Assembly: GCA_051867655.1 (NCBI GenBank)
Contig: JBJDYV010000020.1
Coordinates: 103,778 to 167,777, forward strand
Direction of reading: 5' to 3'
Length of the DNA stretch: 64,000 bases
Source: JAJPXI01 sp051867655
GTDB taxonomy: Bacteria > Bacillota > Clostridia > Oscillospirales > Oscillospiraceae
This document shows, in pieces, positions 51,382 through 58,959 of this stretch. The notes beneath the pieces were generated by a model. The model ran no database searches. It was not told the DNA's origin and was given only the letters and a program-made list of their open reading frames with translations. Each line of letters opens with the position of its first letter. Position 1 is the stretch's first letter. The position numbers were made by a program, and so were the translations under genes.

Positions 51382-52776
51382 ATGTCCCAAACATATGACG
51401 TGATCATCATCGGCGCGGGCGAGGCCGGCGTATTTGCCGGCTATGAACTGGCCCGGCTGCGCCCGGAGCTGAAGGTGCTCATCCTGGAGCAGGGCGCCGA
51501 TATCTTTACCCGTACCTGTCCCATCGTGGCGGGCAAGGTGGCCGAGTGCATCCAGTGCCAGGTGTGCGGTACCATGTGCGGCTTCGGCGGCGCGGGTGCG
51601 TTCTCCGACGGCAAGTTCAACTTCACCACCGCCTTCGGCGGCTGGCTGACCGACTTTATGAGCGCCCGGGAGGTCATGGGGCTGATCGAGTATGTGGACA
51701 CCATCAATGTGGCCCACGGCGCCACGGAGAAGGTCTACTCCACCGACTCCCCAGCGGCCCGGGAGCTGGAAAAGCGTGCCCTGGAGCATGACCTGCACCT
51801 GCTGCAGGCCCGCTGCAAGCACCTGGGCACAGAGAACAACCTGCGCATTCTCCAGAATATCTACACCGATATGAAGGACCGGGTGGAGTTCCGGTTCCAC
51901 GCCGCCGTGGAGGACATCGCCGTGGAGGCCGACCATACTTACCGGGTCATCACCAGGAAGGGGGAGGAGTTTACCGCCCCCTGGCTGATCGCCGCTCCCG
52001 GCCGCTCCGGCGCCGAGTGGTTTTCCGAGCGGTGCAAGGCCCTGGGCCTGAAGCTCATCAACAACCAGGTGGACATCGGCGTGCGGGTGGAGCTGCCCGC
52101 CGTGGTCTTTGAGCATATCACCGACGTGGTGTACGAGTCCAAGCTGGTCTACCGCACCAAGCAGTATGGCGACCAGGTGCGCACCTTCTGCATGAACCCC
52201 TACGGCCATGTAGTGGCCGAAAATGTGGAGGGCATCAACACTGTTAACGGCCACTCCTACGCTGACCCTGCCCTCCAGAGCGAGAACACCAACTTTGCCC
52301 TGCTGGTGTCCAACCGCTTCACCCAGCCCTTTGACCAGCCCTACCGCTACGGCAAGCACATCGCCTCCCTGTCCAACATGCTGGCGGGCGGCGTGCTGGT
52401 GCAGCGCTTCGGCGACCTGGTCAAGGGCGTGCGCACCAACGAGCACCGGATGAGCAAGTCCTTTACCCGTCCCACCCTGACCGCCGCCGTCCCCGGCGAC
52501 CTGTCCCTGGCCCTGCCCAAGCGGCAGCTGGACGACATCATTGAGATGATCTACGCCCTGGACAAGATCGCCCCCGGTACCGCCAACTACGACACCCTGC
52601 TTTACGGCGCGGAGGTCAAGTTCTATTCCTCCCGCCTGGACCTGTCCGGCGAGCTGGAGACCGCCCTGCCCGGCTTCTTTGCCATCGGCGACGGCGCGGG
52701 CATCACCCGCGGCCTGGCCCAGGCAGGGGCGTCGGGTGTGAAGGTAGCACGGGTGATTACGGACCGGCTGGGATGA
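51382..52776 (+). CDS. FAD-dependent oxidoreductase (NAD(P)/FAD-dependent, COG2509-like)
   Basis: A 464-aa flavoprotein. N-terminal dinucleotide fold DVIIIGAGEAGVFAGYEL and C-terminal FAD site FFAIGDGAGITRGLAQAGASGVKVA. A cysteine-rich segment CIQCQVCGTMCGFGGAGAFSDGKFN follows the FAD fold and is typical of this uncharacterised dehydrogenase group. GGAGG precedes the ATG. Reaction unknown. A diverged copy of its last 23 codons lies about 110 bp downstream. Confidence 0.85.
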   Translation: MSQTYDVIIIGAGEAGVFAGYELARLRPELKVLILEQGADIFTRTCPIVAGKVAECIQCQVCGTMCGFGGAGAFSDGKFNFTTAFGGWLTDFMSAREVMGLIEYVDTINVAHGATEKVYSTDSPAARELEKRALEHDLHLLQARCKHLGTENNLRILQNIYTDMKDRVEFRFHAAVEDIAVEADHTYRVITRKGEEFTAPWLIAAPGRSGAEWFSERCKALGLKLINNQVDIGVRVELPAVVFEHITDVVYESKLVYRTKQYGDQVRTFCMNPYGHVVAENVEGINTVNGHSYADPALQSENTNFALLVSNRFTQPFDQPYRYGKHIASLSNMLAGGVLVQRFGDLVKGVRTNEHRMSKSFTRPTLTAAVPGDLSLALPKRQLDDIIEMIYALDKIAPGTANYDTLLYGAEVKFYSSRLDLSGELETALPGFFAIGDGAGITRGLAQAGASGVKVARVITDRLG

Positions 52777-52885
52777 GATCCGGCACGCAGCCCAGCGCAA
52801 GCGGGTGCGCGCCGGAAAGGAGGAGCAAGGGAGCGGGTGCAGTTTTCGCCGTCAGGCGGAAACGAAACGGAGCGGACTTTGCGAC

Positions 52886-52954
52886 GACGCGGCCCAGGCG
52901 GGGGCGTCCGGCGTGAAGGTGGCGCGGACCATCTGCGCCCGGCTGGACGGATGA
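52886..52954 (+). pseudogene. Diverged remnant of the FAD oxidoreductase 3' end
   Basis: The frame reads DAAQAGASGVKVARTICARLDG then stop, against LAQAGASGVKVARVITDRLG-stop of the intact gene. No start or upstream part exists; 52777-52885 is GC-rich filler with a small CGCC/GGCG hairpin. It is the tail of a second oxidoreductase copy deleted between the two. Confidence 0.75.
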
Positions 52955-53056
52955 CACCTGCCGTGCCCATAAATAATTTTTGACACCCCATATGCATCAT
53001 AAAATTTCCCGTTCCACCATGGGTGAAAAGGGCGAAACCTCCCAATATTTCAGGGG

Positions 53057-53146
53057 TTTTCCACATTATCCACATGGTTTTCCACACCGGTTTTCCACGG
53101 ATATAAAATAAAATATCCAAAATCGGTTGACATAAAAACGTGTCAA
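53057..53146. other. DnaA-box cluster with AT-rich flank upstream of mnmE
   Basis: Four boxes in 43 bases: TTTTCCACA (53057), TTATCCACA (53066, consensus), TTTTCCACA (53078) and TTTTCCACG (53091), all in one orientation. They are followed by an A/T-only-type tract (ATATAAAATAAAATAT) and the dyad TTGACA...TGTCAA (53127-53146). It could be an origin-like or DnaA-titrating/regulatory site. dnaA itself is not in the window. Confidence 0.6.
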
Positions 53147-53191
53147 GGATCTTTTCTTCGACAAATTTTACAAACTTTACGAGGTGAACCC

Positions 53192-54559
53192 ATGACGGAC
53201 ACCATTGCGGCGGCGGCCACGCCGCTTGTGCCCAGCGCCATCGGCATTCTGCGGCTTTCCGGCCCCCGTTCCGGAGAGATCGCCTCCGCCGTCTTCCGCC
53301 CGGCTGTGGGGGGAAAGCTGACCGATCAGAGTGCCCGCAAGCTGGTGTACGGCACCCTGCTGGATAAAAACGGCGCTCCCATTGACCAGGTGCTGGCCAC
53401 CTGGTCGCCGGGGCCCCGCAGCTATACCGGCGAGGACACCGCGGAGCTGCAGTGCCACGGCTCTCCCGCAGTGCTGGCCTTGGGGCTGGAGGCTTTATTC
53501 GCCCACGGTGCCCGGCAGGCGCTGCCCGGAGAATTTACCCGGCGGGCATTTCTCAACGGCAGGATGGATCTGGCCCAGGCGGAGGCGGTCATCGACCTGA
53601 TCGACGCCGAGACCGCCGAGGGCGCCCGCAACGCCTACGGGCAGCTGAACGGGGCGCTGTCCCGCCGGGTAGATACCATTTACGACGGTCTGACCGACGT
53701 GCTGGCCCACTTCCACGCGGTGCTGGACTATCCCGACGAGGATATCGACCCCTTCACCGCCGACACCATCCGCGCTGCACTGACCCAGGCCCTTTCCCGG
53801 TTGGACGCCCTGCTGGCCACCTATGACCGGGGCAGTCTGCTCTCTGAGGGCGTTCCCTGCGCCATCGTGGGCCGGCCCAATGTGGGCAAGTCTTCGCTGC
53901 TGAACGCTTTGCTGGGTTATGATCGGGCCATTGTGACCAATGTGCCCGGCACCACCCGGGACACCCTCGAGGAACGCGTACGTCTGGGCGGCGTGCTGCT
54001 GCGCCTGGTGGACACCGCCGGCCTGCGGCGCTCGGACGATCCCGTGGAGCGCCTGGGCGTGGACCGCAGCCGCTCCGCTCTGGAGCGGGCGCGCCTGGCC
54101 CTTCTGGTGCTGGACGGCGGACAGCCCCTGACCGGGGAGGACGAGGAGGCCATTGCCGCCGCCCAGGCAGCCCCCAACCTGATCTGCGTGGTCAACAAGT
54201 CCGACCTGACGCCCGCATGGGATGTGGCGGCCCTGCGGGCGCGCTTTTCCAAGCTCTGCGTGGTGTCCGCCGCCACGGGGGACGGACTGGTGGAGCTGGA
54301 GCAGGCCATCTCCGCCTGTTTCCCCGCCGGGACGGACGAGGCGGGCAGCCTGCTGACCAACGCCCGCCAGGCGGAAGCCGCGTCCCGGGCAAGGGCATCT
54401 GTTGTCTCAGCCCTGGACGGGCTGGAAGCAGGGGTGACCCCCGACGCCCTGCTGACCGACGCGGAGGAGGCCATGGCCGCCCTGGGCGAGCTGACCGGCC
54501 GCAGCGTGCGGGAGGACATCACCGACCGCATTTTTTCCCGGTTCTGCGTGGGGAAATAA
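53192..54559 (+). CDS. mnmE: tRNA-5-carboxymethylaminomethyluridine GTPase MnmE
   Basis: A 455-aa GTPase that with MnmG modifies U34 of several tRNAs. The N-terminal folate-binding domain starts IAAAATPLVPSAIGILRLSG; the inserted G domain has GRPNVGKSS (G1), the GTTRDT (G2) stretch, DTAGLR (G3) and NKSD (G4); the C-terminus ends FCVGK, the CxGK motif with the catalytic Cys. mnmG, its usual neighbour, does not follow. GAGGTG precedes the ATG. Confidence 0.97.
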   Translation: MTDTIAAAATPLVPSAIGILRLSGPRSGEIASAVFRPAVGGKLTDQSARKLVYGTLLDKNGAPIDQVLATWSPGPRSYTGEDTAELQCHGSPAVLALGLEALFAHGARQALPGEFTRRAFLNGRMDLAQAEAVIDLIDAETAEGARNAYGQLNGALSRRVDTIYDGLTDVLAHFHAVLDYPDEDIDPFTADTIRAALTQALSRLDALLATYDRGSLLSEGVPCAIVGRPNVGKSSLLNALLGYDRAIVTNVPGTTRDTLEERVRLGGVLLRLVDTAGLRRSDDPVERLGVDRSRSALERARLALLVLDGGQPLTGEDEEAIAAAQAAPNLICVVNKSDLTPAWDVAALRARFSKLCVVSAATGDGLVELEQAISACFPAGTDEAGSLLTNARQAEAASRARASVVSALDGLEAGVTPDALLTDAEEAMAALGELTGRSVREDITDRIFSRFCVGK

Positions 54560-54575
54560 GACAAAATAAATTTGG

Positions 54576-54604
54576 ACCGCCCCCTTGACAAGGGGGCGGT
54601 TTTA
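54576..54604 (+). terminator. Terminator of mnmE
   Basis: ACCGCCCCCTT-GAC-AAGGGGGCGGT followed by TTTTAT: an 11-bp GC stem. Its loop holds the TTGACA that serves as -35 of the next gene. Confidence 0.9.
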
Positions 54605-54614
54605 TGTCTATACT
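54585..54614 (+). promoter_or_regulatory. Promoter of the ytrA-like operon
   Basis: TTGACA (54585-54590), an 18-base spacer and TATACT (54609-54614). The -35 lies within the mnmE terminator and the -10 within the operator dyad. Confidence 0.75.
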
Positions 54615-54640
54615 GTATATGCTGAATATATACAGTATAG
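54608..54640. promoter_or_regulatory. Operator dyad of the YtrA-type regulator
   Basis: CTATACTGTATAT and its exact complement ATATACAGTATAG are separated by 7 bases and cover the -10; a typical long dyad for autorepression by YtrA-type GntR proteins. Confidence 0.8.
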
Positions 54641-54652
54641 CAGAGGTGCACC

Positions 54653-55027
54653 ATGGAACTGATCATTCGAAACACAGGGGACGTGCCCATTTACGAGCAG
54701 ATTACCCGCCAGATCAAAGCGCTGATCCTCCAGGGGGAGCTGAAGGAAGGGGACGCCCTGCCCTCCATGCGTCTGCTGGCCAAGGATTTGCGCATCTCCG
54801 TCATCACCACCAAGCGGGCCTATGAGGAACTGGAGCGGGACGGTTTTATCACCACCGTGCCCGGCAAGGGCTGCTTTGTGGCTCCCCAGGACCCCGGTCT
54901 GGCAAAGGAGGACGCCATGCGCCGCATGGAGGAAAAGCTCTCCGAGGCCGTGACCATCGGCAAGGTGGCCGGGCTGACCCTGGCGGAGATGGCGCAGGCA
55001 CTGGAGATCCTATACAGTGAGGAGTAA
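54653..55027 (+). CDS. GntR-family regulator, YtrA subfamily
   Basis: A 124-aa short GntR protein: a winged helix (PIYEQITRQIKALILQGELKEGDALPSMRLLAKDLRISVITTKRAYEELERDGFI) and a brief two-helix C-terminal dimer region, without a ligand domain, as in YtrA. GAGGTG lies upstream. It leads into an ABC gene by eight bases, so it should autoregulate and control the transporter. Confidence 0.93.
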   Translation: MELIIRNTGDVPIYEQITRQIKALILQGELKEGDALPSMRLLAKDLRISVITTKRAYEELERDGFITTVPGKGCFVAPQDPGLAKEDAMRRMEEKLSEAVTIGKVAGLTLAEMAQALEILYSEE

Positions 55028-55034
55028 GTGACCT

Positions 55035-55979
55035 ATGAATTACACCATTGAAATCAAAAATCTGACCAAACGGTTCTCCGGGTTTACCCTGGAGGACGTC
55101 AGCCTGGCCGTCCCCGGCGGCTCCATTATGGGCCTGATCGGGGAGAACGGCGCGGGCAAGTCCACCACCATCAAATGTCTGCTGGGTCTGCTTCGGCCGG
55201 ACTCCGGCTCTATCTCCGTGCTGGGCGGCGACCCGTCCGAAGCTGCGGTGCGGGAGTGGATCGGCGTGGTGCTGGACGAGTGTCCCTTCCACGGCGGCCT
55301 GACGGCGCAGCAGGTGGGAAAGATCATGGCCCGGGAATATAAGACCTGGCACCCGGAGCTGTACGAGGACTATCTGAAGAAATTTGACCTGCCGAAGAAT
55401 CTCTTCCTCAAGGATTTTTCCAAGGGCATGAAGATGAAGCTGTCCATCGCGGCGGCGCTGGCTCACCACCCCAGGCTGCTGGTCCTGGACGAGCCGTCCA
55501 GCGGGCTGGCCCGGTGGGACGCGTTTGCAGCCGCCCTGCCGGGAGGGAAAAGGGCGGTGGTCAAGGCAAAATATCAGTTCCTGTTCCTCGCGTTCGGAGG
55601 GGCTTTTGTGCTCTCCTGTCTGGTCAATCTGGTGATCTCCTTTGCCGTGCGGGAGGAAAACGGGACTTTTCCGGAGCTGGTGGCTGCCGCCCTGGCCTGT
55701 ACGGCGGTGTGCCTGCTGATCGACTGCATTTTCTACCCGCTTTTATTTCGGTATGGCTCCCAGAAAAGCCGGATCGTGCTGGCCGCTGTATTCGGAGCTG
55801 TCTTTGCCGTATTTGCAGTGGCCGCGCTTCTCTTTTCCTTCAGCGGCGGCACGCCCCTTGATCTGCTGACAGGCGCATCTCCGTTTGCTGTCGCGGCTGG
55901 GGCCGTGGTTCTGCTGGCCGCCGCAGTCGTGATCTCCTACCGCGTCTCCTGCCGGATCTACGATAAAAAGGAATTTTGA
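55035..55979 (+). CDS. Hybrid ABC ATPase-permease protein (in-frame deletion fusion)
   Basis: A 314-aa frame whose first ~158 residues are an ABC ATPase (Walker A GENGAGKST; KGMKMKLSIAAAL; Walker B LLVLDEPSSGL). Immediately after SGL the sequence becomes ARWDAFAAALPGGKRAVVKAKYQ and continues as an ABC-2 type permease C-terminal half with several membrane helices (FLAFGGAFVLSCLVNLVISFAV, AVFGAVFAVFAVAALLFSF, AVAAGAVVLLAAAVVISY). The D-loop Asp, the switch His and the permease N-terminus are missing. The junction lies near 55510. It looks like a deletion joining adjacent ytrB-like and permease genes; transport activity is doubtful. Confidence 0.8.
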   Translation: MNYTIEIKNLTKRFSGFTLEDVSLAVPGGSIMGLIGENGAGKSTTIKCLLGLLRPDSGSISVLGGDPSEAAVREWIGVVLDECPFHGGLTAQQVGKIMAREYKTWHPELYEDYLKKFDLPKNLFLKDFSKGMKMKLSIAAALAHHPRLLVLDEPSSGLARWDAFAAALPGGKRAVVKAKYQFLFLAFGGAFVLSCLVNLVISFAVREENGTFPELVAAALACTAVCLLIDCIFYPLLFRYGSQKSRIVLAAVFGAVFAVFAVAALLFSFSGGTPLDLLTGASPFAVAAGAVVLLAAAVVISYRVSCRIYDKKEF

Positions 55980-56050
55980 GGGATCGCGGTCTGTTTGGGT
56001 CCTCTCCGCGCTGTACCGCCAAAATTTTCGGTAATCTGACCAATTTTTCC

Positions 56051-56079
56051 TTGACGATTTTGCTTGACTTTGGTAATAT
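56051..56079 (+). promoter_or_regulatory. Promoter of ppdK
   Basis: TTGACG (56051-56056), a 17-base spacer and TAATAT (56074-56079), in an AT-rich stretch 55 bases before the start. Confidence 0.7.
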
Positions 56080-56133
56080 ATAATATCCATAAAGAAAACC
56101 AAAATAAACCATGCAAAGAGAGGAGAACCGCAT

Positions 56134-58761
56134 ATGGCCCATAAGTATGTCTATCTGTTTTCGGAGGGAAACGCCGGAATGCGTGAGCTTCTGGGCGGAA
56201 AAGGAGCCAACCTGGCTGAGATGACGAACCTCGGTTTGCCTGTCCCCCAGGGCTTTACGATCACGACCGAGGCGTGTACCCAGTATTATGAGGACGGCCG
56301 CCAGATCAACGCCGATATTCAGGCGGAGATCATGGAATACATCTCCAAGATGGAGGGCATCACGGGGAAGCGGTTCGGCGACCGGGAGAACCCGCTGCTG
56401 GTCTCGGTCCGCTCCGGCGCCCGGGCGTCCATGCCCGGCATGATGGACACGATCCTGAATCTGGGCCTGAACGAGGATGTAGTGGAAGTGCTGTCCCGCA
56501 AGTCCGGCAATCCCCGCTGGGCCTGGGACTGCTACCGCCGTTTTATCCAGATGTATTCCGACGTGGTCATGGAGGTAGGCAAGAAATACTTTGAGCAGCT
56601 CATCGACCGCATGAAGGAAGACCGTGGCGTGACCCAGGACGTGGAGCTGACCGCCGACGATCTGAAGGAGCTGGCCGGCCAGTTCAAGGCCGAGTACAAG
56701 GCCAAGATCGGCGCGGACTTCCCCGACGACCCCAAGGAGCAGCTGATGGGGGCTATCAAGGCCGTGTTCCGCTCCTGGGATAACCCCCGCGCCAACGTCT
56801 ACCGCCGGGACAACGACATCCCCTATTCCTGGGGCACCGCCGTCAACGTCCAGGCTATGGCCTTCGGCAACATGGGCGAGACCTCCGGCACCGGCGTGGC
56901 CTTTACCCGCAACCCGGCCACCGGCGAGAAAAAGCTGTTCGGCGAATTTTTGATGAATGCCCAGGGCGAGGATGTGGTGGCCGGCGTGCGCACCCCTCAG
57001 TCCATTGAGCAGCTGAAAGAAGTCATGCCGGAGTGCTATGACGAGTTTGTGCAGATCTGCTCCATTCTGGAAAACCACTATCATGACATGCAGGACATGG
57101 AGTTCACCATTGAGGACCGCAAGCTGTATATGCTCCAGACCCGCAACGGCAAGCGCACCCCCGCCGCCGCCCTGAAGATCGCCTGCGACCTGGTGGACGA
57201 GGGCATGATCGACGAGAAGCAGGCGGTGGCCATGATCGAGCCCCGCTCCCTGGACGCCCTGCTCCACCCCCAGTTCGACGCCGAGGCGCTGAAGGACGCC
57301 CCCGTCCTGGCCTCCGCTCTGGCCGCCTCCCCCGGCGCCGCCTCCGGCCGGATCGTCTTCACCGCCGAGGACGCCAAGGCCTGGGCCGCCCGGGGCGAAA
57401 AGGTGGTCCTGGTCCGGCTGGAGACCTCCCCCGAGGACATCGAGGGCATGAAGGCCGCCCAAGGCATCCTGACGGTGCGCGGCGGCATGACCTCCCACGC
57501 CGCCGTGGTGGCCCGGGGCATGGGCACCTGCTGCGTGTCCGGCTGCTCCGCCATCAAGATGGATGAGGAGGGCAAACAGTTCGAGCTGGCCGGTAAGACC
57601 TTCCGGGAGGGCGACTGGCTGAGTCTGGACGGCTCCACCGGCAAAATCTACGACGGCGCCGTGCCCACTGTGGACGCCTCCATCGGCGGCGAGTTCGGCC
57701 GGGTCATGGAGTGGGCGGACAAGTACCGCCGCCTCCAGGTGCGAACCAACGCCGACACCCCCCGCGACGCCGCCCAGGCCCGCAAATTCGGCGCCCAGGG
57801 CATCGGCCTGTGCCGCACCGAGCATATGTTCTTTGACGACGACCGCATCCCCGCCATCCGGGAGATGATCTGCTCCGACACTGTGGAGCAGCGCGAGCGG
57901 GCGCTGGCCAAGCTGGCGCCCATGCAGCAGAGCGACTTTGAGGGCATCTACGAGGCCATGGAGGGCGATCCGGTCACCATCCGCTTCCTGGACCCCCCGC
58001 TGCACGAGTTCGTTCCCACGGAGGAGGCGGACATTCAGAAGCTGGCCGACGACATGGGCAAGAGCGTGGCCGACATCAAGGCCATCATTGCCGCTCTGCA
58101 TGAGTTTAACCCCATGATGGGCCACCGGGGCTGCCGCCTGGCGGTCACCTATCCGGAGATCGCCGTCATGCAGACCACCGCCGTCATCAAGGCCGCGCTG
58201 AACGTCCAGGCGCGTCACCCCGACTGGAACATGGTCCCCGAGATCATGATCCCCCTGGTGGGCGAGGTCAAGGAGCTGGCCTATGTGAAGGGCGTGGTGG
58301 TCTCCACCGCCGACAAGCTGATCCGGGAGGCCGGGTCCTCCATGACCTATAAGGTGGGCACCATGATCGAGATCCCCCGCGCGGCCCTGACCGCCGACGA
58401 GATCGCCAGGCAGGCCGATTTCTTCTCCTTCGGCACCAACGATCTGACCCAGATGACCTTCGGCTTCTCCCGGGACGACGCGGGCAAGTTCCTGGACGCG
58501 TACTATGAGAAGAAGATCTATGAGAACGACCCCTTCGCCAAGCTGGACCAGAAGGGCGTGGGCAAGCTGGTGGAGATGGCCGCCAAGCTGGGCCGCTCCG
58601 CCAACCCGGACCTGCACCTGGGTGTCTGCGGCGAGCACGGCGGCGACCCCTCCTCCGTGGAATTCTTCCACAAGGCGGGCTTGGATTACGTCTCCTGCTC
58701 CCCCTTCCGCGTGCCCATTGCCCGTCTTTCCGCCGCCCAGGCGGCGATCAAAAACGGCTGA
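56134..58761 (+). CDS. ppdK: Pyruvate, phosphate dikinase
   Basis: An 875-aa enzyme interconverting pyruvate, ATP and Pi with PEP, AMP and PPi; in anaerobes it serves PPi-linked glycolysis or gluconeogenesis. The N-terminal ATP-grasp part opens with LLGGKGANLAEMTNLGLPVPQGFTITTEAC. The phosphohistidine domain has GGMTSHAAVVARGMG (about 449-463). The PEP/pyruvate barrel ends with LGVCGEHGGDP, which holds the catalytic Cys. Monocistronic, with own promoter and terminator. Confidence 0.98.
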   Translation: MAHKYVYLFSEGNAGMRELLGGKGANLAEMTNLGLPVPQGFTITTEACTQYYEDGRQINADIQAEIMEYISKMEGITGKRFGDRENPLLVSVRSGARASMPGMMDTILNLGLNEDVVEVLSRKSGNPRWAWDCYRRFIQMYSDVVMEVGKKYFEQLIDRMKEDRGVTQDVELTADDLKELAGQFKAEYKAKIGADFPDDPKEQLMGAIKAVFRSWDNPRANVYRRDNDIPYSWGTAVNVQAMAFGNMGETSGTGVAFTRNPATGEKKLFGEFLMNAQGEDVVAGVRTPQSIEQLKEVMPECYDEFVQICSILENHYHDMQDMEFTIEDRKLYMLQTRNGKRTPAAALKIACDLVDEGMIDEKQAVAMIEPRSLDALLHPQFDAEALKDAPVLASALAASPGAASGRIVFTAEDAKAWAARGEKVVLVRLETSPEDIEGMKAAQGILTVRGGMTSHAAVVARGMGTCCVSGCSAIKMDEEGKQFELAGKTFREGDWLSLDGSTGKIYDGAVPTVDASIGGEFGRVMEWADKYRRLQVRTNADTPRDAAQARKFGAQGIGLCRTEHMFFDDDRIPAIREMICSDTVEQRERALAKLAPMQQSDFEGIYEAMEGDPVTIRFLDPPLHEFVPTEEADIQKLADDMGKSVADIKAIIAALHEFNPMMGHRGCRLAVTYPEIAVMQTTAVIKAALNVQARHPDWNMVPEIMIPLVGEVKELAYVKGVVVSTADKLIREAGSSMTYKVGTMIEIPRAALTADEIARQADFFSFGTNDLTQMTFGFSRDDAGKFLDAYYEKKIYENDPFAKLDQKGVGKLVEMAAKLGRSANPDLHLGVCGEHGGDPSSVEFFHKAGLDYVSCSPFRVPIARLSAAQAAIKNG

Positions 58762-58817
58762 CCGCAATGAAACAGGCGGCGCCCGGTTTTTGCCGGACGC
58801 CGCCGTCCTTATTGCGG
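58762..58817 (+). terminator. Terminator of ppdK
   Basis: An inner stem GGCGGCGcCCGG/CCGGaCGCCGCC with TTTTTG loop is enclosed by an outer stem CCGCAAT/ATTGCGG. Confidence 0.75.
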
Positions 58818-58864
58818 GAAAGCACGGGATGATATTAAGAATTTATGAATTTTACTGGGGCAGA

Positions 58865-58893
58865 TTGCACAACCACGGAAACCATGATATACT
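58865..58893 (+). promoter_or_regulatory. Promoter of the SLH protein gene
   Basis: TTGCAC (58865-58870), a 17-base spacer and TATACT (58888-58893). Confidence 0.65.
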
Positions 58894-58959
58894 GAAACTG
58901 GGTTATTTTTCACATTGGCAAACAGAGTTTGCCGGACATTTCATGAAAGAGGTGCAGTT

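Noticed and set aside
53057..53146. Calling the DnaA-box cluster the chromosomal origin outright
   Set aside because: dnaA/dnaN are not in the window and gene orientation does not diverge here; kept as a candidate only.
55840..58767. A 975-codon minus-strand frame opposite ppdK
   Set aside because: It is the antisense shadow of a strongly GC3-biased gene; ppdK on the plus strand has every domain motif, and the antisense protein is low-complexity Gly/His/Leu.
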